Origin: a virus
DNA: 64,000 nt
Reading direction: 5' to 3' (one strand)
Virus record (IMG/VR): IMGVR_UViG_3300032893_000015
Location: 1-64,000 of that record
This document shows, one piece after another, positions 16,720-23,442 of the stretch. Every line of letters starts with the position of its first letter. Within the stretch, counting starts at the first letter, position 1. The notes beneath the pieces were generated by a model. The model worked only from the letters and a program-made list of their open reading frames with translations. It was not told the DNA's origin and did no database searches. Position numbers and translations under genes: made by a program.

Positions 16720-16956
16720 ATGTCCAACGCCGCTCTTTTGCTGGGTACCCAGGTCAAAGTTCTGATGCTCGCCGATGGCCGCTACCTTCTCATCAGCGAG
16801 ACCAACCGCATCAAAGTCATTCAGCAGGCTGCCCTCACTACGAGCGAACCTGCCGAAAAAGTTGTGGCCAGCTTGCGCGAACTGGCCAACACCATCGAGA
16901 CGGCTGCCGACGAGCTCCGGCGGGCCCCTCTCCCCGCCGGCATCCTTCGCCAGTAG
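16720..16956 (+). CDS. Small plus-strand protein
   Basis: 78 aa starting MSNAALLLGTQVKVLMLADG, with AAAAGCAGG before the ATG. It fills the 281-bp gap between two minus-strand genes almost exactly and has a protein-like pattern: strands (VKVLMLADGRYLLISETN) then amphipathic helices (KVVASLRELANTIETAADEL). It is the only convincing plus-strand gene, which suggests its own promoter and separate control. Confidence 0.6.
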   Translation: MSNAALLLGTQVKVLMLADGRYLLISETNRIKVIQQAALTTSEPAEKVVASLRELANTIETAADELRRAPLPAGILRQ

Positions 16957-16960
16957 CTGT

Positions 16961-17395
16961 CTAGTCGCTGTCGACGGGGGGTCGCGCCTGCTCGTACGAG
17001 ATGTTGACGCGCTCGTCGACGTGCTTCTCGTTCCCGCGGTCCGAGTGCCCGGAGAGCGCCGCTCGCCAGTAGGTTCCCGTGGGCTTCTTGCTGAGGATGC
17101 CATCGAGCGCCGCAATGGCATCGGTCATCTGCTGCTTGCACGCCGTGTGCGTCGCCCCGAGTGTGGTGTTGGCCGTCTTGATGCGTTCCGCGAGCAATTC
17201 CGCCGCCGCCTTGCGGTTCTCGTTGTGCATCTTCGCCATCTGGTCGTACGCCTTGCGCACCAGATGATTCTCATCGTTCAGGTGCGCCTTCTGCGGCGTG
17301 GTCTCCACCCACTCGTCGCGCGCCTTCTCGAGGTTCGCTTTGACTTCCGAGGCGGTTCCCGCCGTTGCTCCGGTGTCGATCTTCCACTCTTGCAT
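16961..17395 (-). CDS. Helical hypothetical protein
   Basis: 144 aa from MQEWKIDTGATAGTAS. Long helices (RKAYDQMAKMHNENRKAAAELLAERI) are followed by a Cys/Gln helix (HTACKQQMTDAIAALDGIL). Its stop faces the stop of the plus-strand gene across 4 bp. Unknown function, possibly a virion or scaffold component. Confidence 0.65.
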   Translation of the reverse strand: MQEWKIDTGATAGTASEVKANLEKARDEWVETTPQKAHLNDENHLVRKAYDQMAKMHNENRKAAAELLAERIKTANTTLGATHTACKQQMTDAIAALDGILSKKPTGTYWRAALSGHSDRGNEKHVDERVNISYEQARPPVDSD

Positions 17396-17445
17396 TGTCG
17401 TCTCCCTTTGGTCCCCTGAGCTTACCTGCCCTCCGTCTCCCGCTC

Positions 17446-17898
17446 TCAGAGCTCTTCGTACAGGATGTCTTCGGCGAAGGTATTGGTGGTCGCCGCGCTG
17501 ACGCCGAAGATGTACCCGTTGCTCGCGGTGGCCGGGATGATGAGCTCGAAAAACGGTGCCGCCACCCACCGGAAGCTCGCCCGCTGATTCAGCGCGATGT
17601 TCGCGTAGAACGACCCCGACGTGAGGGTCGGGTCCGCGGTGATGGTGTCCTTGACGACGATCGTGCTCGCCAGGGTGTCCGCCTGGTCGCTGGCGACGGG
17701 TGTCTTTGCCGTCCCAGTTCCTGTCGTGGTGCACAGCTGGATGATGTGCACGAACTCGTTGTCCGCTGGGCTCTGGCTGCTGCCGAACTTCCAGTCCTGG
17801 ATCTTGGCTCGGCGGGGCGAGCTCGCCGCCGCCACCGCCAGCCCCACCGACTTGACGCTGCTTCCGCCGCTATTGAGGGCCACTCCCCATCGAGCCAT
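17446..17898 (-). CDS. Putative small virion (decoration-like) protein
   Basis: 150 aa from MARWGVALNSGGSSVKSVGL. Low charge, strand-rich, Thr/Ala-rich: FVHIIQLCTTTGTGTAKTPV and RASFRWVAAPFFELIIP. The layout (DWKFGSSQSPADNEF, then a strand, then TGTGTA.TPV) is one I associate with head decoration or head-associated phage proteins, from memory only. Confidence 0.55.
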   Translation of the reverse strand: MARWGVALNSGGSSVKSVGLAVAAASSPRRAKIQDWKFGSSQSPADNEFVHIIQLCTTTGTGTAKTPVASDQADTLASTIVVKDTITADPTLTSGSFYANIALNQRASFRWVAAPFFELIIPATASNGYIFGVSAATTNTFAEDILYEEL

Positions 17899-17962
17899 CT
17901 GGAACGCTCCCTTTCTGCTTTCCGACCTTTCGTCCACGGTAGCAGCGTGGCCCTCCCCCGTC

Positions 17963-17984
17963 ATTGGAAACCCGGGTTTCCAAT
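17963..17984. repeat. Dispersed palindrome, copy 3
   Basis: The 22-bp core only, in the 92-bp gap between the virion-like gene and the ParB-like gene, 6 bp from the latter's stop. Confidence 0.95.
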
Positions 17985-17990
17985 CCCCCC

Positions 17991-18425
17991 TCACCCGAGA
18001 TCGACCACCCTCGCGTTGGTGTCCGTCTTGCCCCGGAGGATTCTCGCGGTAACCCGATGGTGCCCATCCCACAAGTAGCTCTTGCCCCCCTGCCGTATGA
18101 CCACCGGATGGTCCGTTGGGGTGTGCGCTTCCGGATGTCGTTTCCCGGGAATCGTCTCCGGGTTCCGTATGTACTCGCGAACGCGCTCGGGTTTGACCGA
18201 GTGCTGTATGGCGTAAAGGTCCTTGATCTGCACCTTTTTCACGGGCGCCTTCGCGATGGCCTTGTTGATCTCCTTGTTGGAGTGCTTGTCCTTGATGGCC
18301 TTGCGGTCTGCGAACGGTAAGGGAACTTTCGCGCCGTGATCGGTTTCGCTCCGGGGCATCTGCTCCAGCAGTCGTTCCGCCGGCTTCTCTCCCTGCCGTT
18401 GTGCGGCCCACGCCCCGAGGCTCAT
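17991..18425 (-). CDS. ParB/sulfiredoxin-fold protein
   Basis: 144 aa. The core VQIKDLYAIQHSVKPERVRE...DHPVVIRQGGKSYLWDGHHRVTARI has the ParB N-terminal pattern, with DGHHR as the conserved nucleotide-binding G-x-H-R motif. Such domains use CTP or ATP and occur both in partition proteins and as phage enzymes. No helix-turn-helix follows, so a partition role is not implied. Its ATG overlaps the stop of the upstream gene (ATGA). Confidence 0.75.
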   Translation of the reverse strand: MSLGAWAAQRQGEKPAERLLEQMPRSETDHGAKVPLPFADRKAIKDKHSNKEINKAIAKAPVKKVQIKDLYAIQHSVKPERVREYIRNPETIPGKRHPEAHTPTDHPVVIRQGGKSYLWDGHHRVTARILRGKTDTNARVVDLG

Positions 18426-19051
18426 TCCTTCCCCCCGTGGTGTTCCTCCTCGTGCTTGCCGCCGGCTTTTTCGGTGAGCTTCTGCGCGAGCAGCGCCTTG
18501 CCGCCGGTTGCTCTCCAGGCCACCCCGCCCACAGCCCCCACGGCCGCCTTCTGTATCTGCTCACCAACGTCCCCGTGCAGCGCCCCTTCCTCCGCCTGCT
18601 GCAGGCGCTCGCCCTTCTCTTCCAGCTTCTCCTTCGCTTCTTCCAGGTGCTCCCCGAGCCCCTCCAATTTCTTCCCGACCCACGCCCCCAGGCCTTTGCC
18701 CTCCGGTGCTGTTCTGGCGTGGCTTTCGTGCTCGCTGGCTTTGCCTTCGTGCTCCTTCGCGGCAGCATCGTGGCGGTTGGCTTGCGCCGCGTGCTCTCCG
18801 CCCTGGGGGCCTGCGTGTTCGGCTGCGGTCCGGTGGGCAGCGGCTGCCTCTTTGTGGGCGCTGGCCGCCTCCTGGTGAGCCTTGGAGGCGCTTTGGTGCT
18901 CTTCCCCCGTGGTCGCCCCCTCCGACGCGTCCTTGGCCGTTCTGGAGGCGTGCCGGGCCGCTCTACGGGCAGTCGCAGCGTGTTCGGCCCCTCCGGCCGC
19001 CGTGAACTTCCCTCCCGCTCCTCGCGGGTGTGCTACGTCGTCCCAGGCCAT
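18422..19051 (-). CDS. Ala/His/Glu-rich coiled-coil protein
   Basis: 209 aa from MAWDDVAHPRGAGGKFT, an opening often seen in phage head proteins. The middle is a low-complexity repeat of AxxH heptads (SKAHQEAASAHKEAAAAHRT), then long charged helices (KKLEGLGEHLEEAKEKLEEK). A scaffold or head-assembly role fits, but the family is not recognised. Coupled to the ParB-like gene downstream. Confidence 0.6.
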   Translation of the reverse strand: MAWDDVAHPRGAGGKFTAAGGAEHAATARRAARHASRTAKDASEGATTGEEHQSASKAHQEAASAHKEAAAAHRTAAEHAGPQGGEHAAQANRHDAAAKEHEGKASEHESHARTAPEGKGLGAWVGKKLEGLGEHLEEAKEKLEEKGERLQQAEEGALHGDVGEQIQKAAVGAVGGVAWRATGGKALLAQKLTEKAGGKHEEEHHGGKE

Positions 19052-19076
19052 CTCCCTGGTCGCCAACGTACCACGC

Positions 19077-19604
19077 CTACGGGGCTCGTCTCCCGCGCAC
19101 CGCGTACCACTCCCAAACGTCCGCGCTCGTGGCCCACTGCGCCCAGCCGTCCCCGGTGTTGGGGTGCATGATGGCGCTGCCGTCTGGCAGGTGTCCGAGC
19201 CCCATCGCATGCCCCAGCTCGTGCTCCGCCACTCTCCTGAGCGCATTGCTGCTGGTCATCGTCCCGATGGTATCCCTCGCCAGGTACGTATCTCCGTGCG
19301 CCGTGGTGACGGCTGCGAGCTCCCCGGCTTCGCCCCCGCCTTGCGCCACCCACACCGCCGTTACCTCCTGCTGCGTGGATGCCCACACGCACAGGCGTTC
19401 GTCTTTCGGCGCGGTGCACCCTCCGACTTCGACCGTCAGCTGCAAATCGGGCACCTTGTTCGACCAGTCGAGCGCTGCTCTCTCGATGGCACCTTGCTCG
19501 TCGACGGTGAAGGCCGGGTCGATGTGCAAGGTGTACCGATCCCCCAGCTGCGCGCAGCCGCTGAGGACCAGCAAGAAGATGGCTCCGTGTCTCATCGCGC
19601 TCAT
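19077..19604 (-). CDS. Lipoprotein metzincin metalloprotease
   Basis: 175 aa. The signal peptide MSAMRHGAIFLLVLSGCAQ ends in a lipobox (LSGC). The zinc motif is AEHELGHAMGLGHLPDGSAIMHP, that is HExxHxxGxxH with the downstream Met-turn (IMHP), as in matrixin-like metzincins. It should be an exported, membrane-anchored endopeptidase. Phage genomes rarely carry this; it may remodel the host surface or degrade envelope proteins. Confidence 0.85.
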   Translation of the reverse strand: MSAMRHGAIFLLVLSGCAQLGDRYTLHIDPAFTVDEQGAIERAALDWSNKVPDLQLTVEVGGCTAPKDERLCVWASTQQEVTAVWVAQGGGEAGELAAVTTAHGDTYLARDTIGTMTSSNALRRVAEHELGHAMGLGHLPDGSAIMHPNTGDGWAQWATSADVWEWYAVRGRRAP

Positions 19605-19628
19605 GCGATGGGCTCTTGCCGCGATTGC

Positions 19629-20597
19629 CTACTCGTCGATTCCGTCTTCGTTGCGCGCGCGGTTGTACAGGCGGATTGCCTGCTCGAGAGCCGGCTTGCC
19701 CGCCAGCTGCACGAGTCCTTGGTCATCGGTCACCAGGTCCCTGTCCGGATCGAACCCGTGCTCGATAAGCATCTGCCACCGCTCCCTGTACGCCCGCTTC
19801 TTCTTCGACCCGTGGAACGAGTGTTCGATGCGCCCCGGTGCAAAGCCGACATTGCCATGCGTGATGCGCGTGGCCCTCGCCTGCCATTCGTGGCATCGGC
19901 GAAAGAAGCTCGGTCGCATTCCCTTGTGAATTGACGAGTCGACCGATCCCGCCATCGCCCAGGCCATGTGATGGTCCGCGCTGCCGAGGATGGCAAAGTC
20001 CATCAGTCCCCCCGTCTGCTCCCAAAAGGCGCGGGTCGCTGCCCAAGCGAAGCCCGAGTGCCCGTACTGATACGGCTCGGCGGGGTGTGTCTGCTGGCGC
20101 ACTCCCCGCTGATTCAGCAGCCCAAAGCTCGCGAACGTCTGCGTGATGCCTCCCAGGTGCCCGAGGTCCGCACACTGCTGCCACGGCTGGATAACGGGCC
20201 AGTGTTGCAATTGGTGAATGGTCTCAAGTGCCCACCCTGAATCGCGAAACGTCACGTCCGCATCGACCCAGGCAACGTACTTCCAGTCCCGTGGCAAGGT
20301 ATGACGGACGCCGAGGTTGATGAGGTTCTCTTTGCACCACACCTCTGACTTGGTCCGCACGCGCAGGTCCTCCGGTGCGCTCGTCGCCACTTCGTGGTGC
20401 CTGTCGCCGTACGCCGCCTCGACGATGTGCAGCGAAACGTGCGGTGTCTCCCGCATCGCCTCCATCCACTCCCTCGCCAGTCTGTAGCGCGAGTGGTAGC
20501 GAACCGGATTGCTGACGACACCCACAACGTGCAGCGTCGAGTCGGTCCGTAGCTCCGGATGGTGTACGTGCTGCGTGATGTGCGGGGTTCGATCCAT
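19629..20597 (-). CDS. Glycosyltransferase, GT-A type
   Basis: 322 aa from MDRTPHITQHVHHPEL. TLHVVGVVSNPVRYHSRYRL resembles the sugar-nucleotide-binding start, and WKYVAWVDADVTFRDSGW carries the metal-binding DxD of GT-A enzymes. Later motifs are GHSGFAWAATRAFWE and LGSADHHMAWAM. The substrate could be virion proteins, host surface or hydroxylated DNA bases (a dioxygenase is at 45271-46125), and the sequence does not decide. Confidence 0.75.
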   Translation of the reverse strand: MDRTPHITQHVHHPELRTDSTLHVVGVVSNPVRYHSRYRLAREWMEAMRETPHVSLHIVEAAYGDRHHEVATSAPEDLRVRTKSEVWCKENLINLGVRHTLPRDWKYVAWVDADVTFRDSGWALETIHQLQHWPVIQPWQQCADLGHLGGITQTFASFGLLNQRGVRQQTHPAEPYQYGHSGFAWAATRAFWEQTGGLMDFAILGSADHHMAWAMAGSVDSSIHKGMRPSFFRRCHEWQARATRITHGNVGFAPGRIEHSFHGSKKKRAYRERWQMLIEHGFDPDRDLVTDDQGLVQLAGKPALEQAIRLYNRARNEDGIDE

Positions 20598-20656
20598 GGG
20601 GTGCGCCTCCGCGCCGGAGGATAGAGCACCGCACGTTTCCCGCCGCGACTTCGCTG

Positions 20657-21115
20657 CTACTTCTTTCCGGCTTCGGGATGCCTGGGCAACCGATCGATGA
20701 GCTCCCGATGCTTGGGCGGGTGCCAAAGCCCATCTTGGTCGAACTTCCCGACGTTGTCCGTGTACGAGAACGGTGGCTTCAGCGCCGCTCCGCCTCCGCC
20801 TCCGCCTTGCGCCGTGACAGCCGCCTGCTGGAACACCGGCCTTGGATTCCCCGTGGGTGGGCTTGTCGGTGCGACGGGCGACCCGTCCGGCATCCTCCCC
20901 ATGTGCACCGGTCCCGGTTTCGACGCCGGGGCCACCGCTCGGCGCTTCACCTCTTCGATGATCTCTGCTCCCGGTCCGGTGGCAACGTGCGCCCTGGGTA
21001 TCTCGGGTCGGGGCTTGGGTTGCGACTTCGGGGCAGCTGCCTGCTTCGCGTGGAAGCACTTCAAGCACGCCTGCGCGTTCAACCCGTGTGGACACCTGCC
21101 GTAACTCTGAATCAT
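20657..21115 (-). CDS. Hypothetical protein with N-terminal Cys/His motif
   Basis: 152 aa. CPHGLNAQACLKCFH in the first 22 residues could bind zinc. A long Pro/Ala/Gly-rich disordered middle follows, then a folded-looking tail (NVGKFDQDGLWHPPKHRELI). Unknown function. Confidence 0.65.
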   Translation of the reverse strand: MIQSYGRCPHGLNAQACLKCFHAKQAAAPKSQPKPRPEIPRAHVATGPGAEIIEEVKRRAVAPASKPGPVHMGRMPDGSPVAPTSPPTGNPRPVFQQAAVTAQGGGGGGAALKPPFSYTDNVGKFDQDGLWHPPKHRELIDRLPRHPEAGKK

Positions 21116-21124
21116 GGTGCTACC

Positions 21125-21328
21125 TCATGCCGGCTTGGTCGGCTTCTCGGAGAGTCTCTTGGCCTTCTGTATGACCGCCTGCTGCACGCGTCTGAGGCTA
21201 TTGGTCGACGCCTTGATGCGCAGGTCGTACGTCCCCGTGTTCTCCTCTTCGCTCAGCGTCTCGGAGGGTCCATTCTCTGCCCCATCACCCCCTCCATCCG
21301 GCCGAGTGCCCTCTCCCACCTGCGCCAT
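21125..21328 (-). CDS. Small hypothetical protein
   Basis: 67 aa. GGAGGAAGAGAC directly precedes the ATG, a strong ribosome-binding site that supports this frame even though the first 76 bp overlap the upstream gene. Acidic N-terminus, helical basic C-terminus (SLRRVQQAVIQKAKRLSEKP). Confidence 0.6.
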   Translation of the reverse strand: MAQVGEGTRPDGGGDGAENGPSETLSEEENTGTYDLRIKASTNSLRRVQQAVIQKAKRLSEKPTKPA

Positions 21329-21663
21329 GTCTCTTCCTCCTGCCGGACGTAGTTGTTCCAGTCTTGCATCATTTCGTGTCGTTTTTGGCGTTCTTGCTCC
21401 AGCTCCTGGCGCAACAGCTGGAGTTCCTTGTCATTCTTCTCCGCCGCCGCTTGCCTTTGCCTGTCCCGCTGCTCGTACTCTGCCGCGAGCTCCTTGCGCA
21501 CGCGCTCGACGTCCTTGCCCGTGAGTGGCGTCTCTTCGGGCACGGTCAGCGCCTTGCGCGCCTTCACCCACAGCCGTCCCAGGTGCACGAGCGCGGCTCC
21601 GCCGCCGCCGGCCCCCAGCCACGTAATCCCCTCGTGGAACACTGCATACGGATCGGTTGCCAC
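21253..21663 (-). CDS. Membrane-anchored coiled-coil protein, possible lysis protein
   Basis: 136 aa. A short hydrophobic segment near the N-terminus (GITWLGAGGGGAALVHLGRL) is followed by about 90 residues of uninterrupted charged helix (EYEQRDRQRQAAAEKNDKEL). This topology fits an i-spanin-like or holin-accessory protein, but it is not diagnostic. It overlaps the next gene by 76 bp. Confidence 0.6.
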   Translation of the reverse strand: MATDPYAVFHEGITWLGAGGGGAALVHLGRLWVKARKALTVPEETPLTGKDVERVRKELAAEYEQRDRQRQAAAEKNDKELQLLRQELEQERQKRHEMMQDWNNYVRQEEETWRRWERALGRMEGVMGQRMDPPRR

Positions 21664-21736
21664 CGGTCCTTTCTACCACGCGATCGGTGCGCCTGCGTTC
21701 GGTCTCACCCGGGCACGTACATGACCGCGAACCCCC

Positions 21737-22051
21737 TCATGTGACCCTGACGTTCCCGATGCTCCCGATGGTGAGCTTCGCCCTCTGCGCTCCCGTGTGT
21801 ATCGCCTCCTCGAGTCGCTTCCCCAGCACCCCCAGGTACACCGACTCCTCCAGCGTCCCCGCCTTTATTTGCGGCGACAGGTGTACGCTCACCTCGATGC
21901 TTCGGGCCGTGACTTTGATGCCCGTCATCAGCACCCCCCTCGGATCTTGCGCCGCATACGCGACCAGCTCCCGCACGACTTCCGCCGCCACATCCGGGTC
22001 CGCCGCGATGGGGTGCGAACTCTCGAAGCGGATGGTGCGTTCCTCTGTCAC
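21737..22051 (-). CDS. Hypothetical protein
   Basis: 104 aa from the GTG at 22049-22051, which overlaps the upstream stop as GTGA. Pattern: strand, helix, strand (ADPDVAAEVVRELVAYAAQD, MTGIKVTARSIEVSVHLSPQ). Unknown. A 73-bp gap without visible features lies between it and the upstream coiled-coil gene's start region. Confidence 0.6.
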   Translation of the reverse strand: MTEERTIRFESSHPIAADPDVAAEVVRELVAYAAQDPRGVLMTGIKVTARSIEVSVHLSPQIKAGTLEESVYLGVLGKRLEEAIHTGAQRAKLTIGSIGNVRVT

Positions 22052-22239
22052 GGTCGCTTCCCTCGTAGCCTTCGCACCGTCTCTCTCAGGCAGTTCAGCT
22101 CCACGTTGATGCCCTTGTGCAACTGCCCGCACCCGACACACCCCTCCACCTTCACTCGGGGCTTCTCGTTGTCGGGCTTGGGTGTTGCGCCGAACTCCTT
22201 GACGAACTCCACCGCCGTCAGTCCCACCGGATTGCTCAT
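22048..22239 (-). CDS. Small Cys-containing protein
   Basis: 63 aa. GCVGCGQLHKGINVELNCL provides C-x2-C and a third Cys, and the C-terminus is basic. Coupled by GTGA to the next gene. Function not recognised. Confidence 0.6.
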   Translation of the reverse strand: MSNPVGLTAVEFVKEFGATPKPDNEKPRVKVEGCVGCGQLHKGINVELNCLRETVRRLRGKRP

Positions 22240-22267
22240 CGTCCTTGGTCTCCTTTCGGTTTGTCCT

Positions 22268-22489
22268 TCAAGCCGACGCCTTGTAGATGCCCCAGGCGAG
22301 CTTCTTCGGCGTGACGCGCACCTCTGGGTACTCGTGCAGGGCTTCCGCCATGAGCATGGCTATGTGCTTGTGGGCTCGTAGCAGCTCCCGCCTCTGCGGA
22401 CTGGCTAGGAGCGCTTCCTGTTCGTCGAAGATCCTGCCTAGCAATGCCTTGGTGGCTGCCTTGGGACTTTTCGCCTTCCGCCTACGCAT
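22268..22489 (-). CDS. Small basic hypothetical protein
   Basis: 73 aa, starting MRRRKAKSPKAATKALLGRI, mostly helical, ending KLAWGIYKASA. Unknown. The palindrome lies 20 bp upstream of its start. Confidence 0.6.
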   Translation of the reverse strand: MRRRKAKSPKAATKALLGRIFDEQEALLASPQRRELLRAHKHIAMLMAEALHEYPEVRVTPKKLAWGIYKASA

Positions 22490-22508
22490 GGGCCAGCCTT
22501 ATGCCGCC

Positions 22509-22532
22509 GATTGGAAACCCGGGTTTCCAATC
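22509..22532. repeat. Dispersed palindrome, copy 4
   Basis: A 24-bp perfect palindrome in the 50-bp gap between two short genes. Confidence 0.95.
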
Positions 22533-22539
22533 CCCCGGG

Positions 22540-22980
22540 TCAGGGCCCCCTGCCGAGGGGACGGCGTGCGTTGTCCTTGCACCGCTGGTCCCACTCGTTG
22601 AACTTGTCCTGCGCGTTCTGCAGGAGCAGCCCGATGGCCAGCTGCAGTTGCCCGCTGTCGCACACGAGGCTCTCCGCGTATGGATCCGCTCTCGTGGGTC
22701 CGAAGTGCCTCTCTAGCCCCGCCAGCACGTCGTACCCGACAACAGGCGTTCCCACGCTCTGCACCGCCCCGACGATGGGCACCTGCACCGTTAGGCTTCG
22801 GTAGGTCGCGCTCCAGCTGACGAGTATTCGTGTCGCCGTGACGGGGGCCACTGCCGCCGCCATCGGGTGGTCTACGTGCCAGAGCGTGGTGCTCGCCATG
22901 CTCAACGTGAACTGCCCTCCCACTACCCTCGCGGTCAGCGCCGCCAGCAGCGCCGCATTGCTCTTCGCGTCGTAGCCCAC
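22540..22980 (-). CDS. Hypothetical protein
   Basis: 146 aa. The first half alternates hydrophobic strands (ARVVGGQFTLSMASTTLWHV, ATRILVSWSATYRSLTVQVP), the second is helical (SGQLQLAIGLLLQNAQDKFN). Likely a virion or baseplate component by position, next to the tailspike block. Confidence 0.6.
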   Translation of the reverse strand: MGYDAKSNAALLAALTARVVGGQFTLSMASTTLWHVDHPMAAAVAPVTATRILVSWSATYRSLTVQVPIVGAVQSVGTPVVGYDVLAGLERHFGPTRADPYAESLVCDSGQLQLAIGLLLQNAQDKFNEWDQRCKDNARRPLGRGP

Positions 22981-22983
22981 GGG

Positions 22984-23133
22984 TCACTTCTTCAGGTCCA
23001 GTTGCGCCCTTGCCGCCTTGCGGCGATTGCGTGCTCGCTTCCAGTAGAGCGCCACCGTCGGCTTCCCGTGCAGGTCCTTGGTGTACTTCTGCGGCTTGTC
23101 CCCGAGCGCCCGCACCGCCTCCTTCGTGTTCAC
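22984..23133 (-). CDS. Very small basic protein
   Basis: 49 aa from the GTG at 23131-23133, overlapping the upstream stop as GTGA. Reads VNTKEAVRALGDKPQKYTKD and ends in a basic helix (RARNRRKAARAQLDLKK), suggesting nucleic-acid contact. Function unknown. Confidence 0.55.
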   Translation of the reverse strand: MNTKEAVRALGDKPQKYTKDLHGKPTVALYWKRARNRRKAARAQLDLKK

Positions 23134-23432
23134 TTGTCCCCCTCTTCCTGGATCTCTTCGAACGTCAGCTTGTACCGCTTCCCGTGCTTCACCTGCCCGA
23201 GTGTCAGCTTGCGCAGGTCCATGGGCGGATCCAGGTACAGGTGCATCCCCCCGCGCACGCCCCTGGGGTCCCCTGCCTCCACCTCCATGACCACCACTTC
23301 CCCCGTGGCTTCGGTGATGTCGACGATCTCGCCCTTCTCGTTTTTCGTCTGCAGCTGAGGGGCGGTGTGTTTGTGCACTGCACACGCCACCTTCACCGCC
23401 ATCACGACCTTCGTCTTTTCCGCGTCTGCCAT
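23130..23432 (-). CDS. Small beta-rich protein
   Basis: 100 aa. Strands alternate with turns (TGEVVVMEVEAGDPRGVRGG, HGKRYKLTFEEIQ). It lies 10 bp downstream of the tailspike gene and may be a chaperone or tail component, but nothing specific is seen. Confidence 0.6.
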   Translation of the reverse strand: MADAEKTKVVMAVKVACAVHKHTAPQLQTKNEKGEIVDITEATGEVVVMEVEAGDPRGVRGGMHLYLDPPMDLRKLTLGQVKHGKRYKLTFEEIQEEGDK

Positions 23433-23442
23433 GTCCTTTTCC

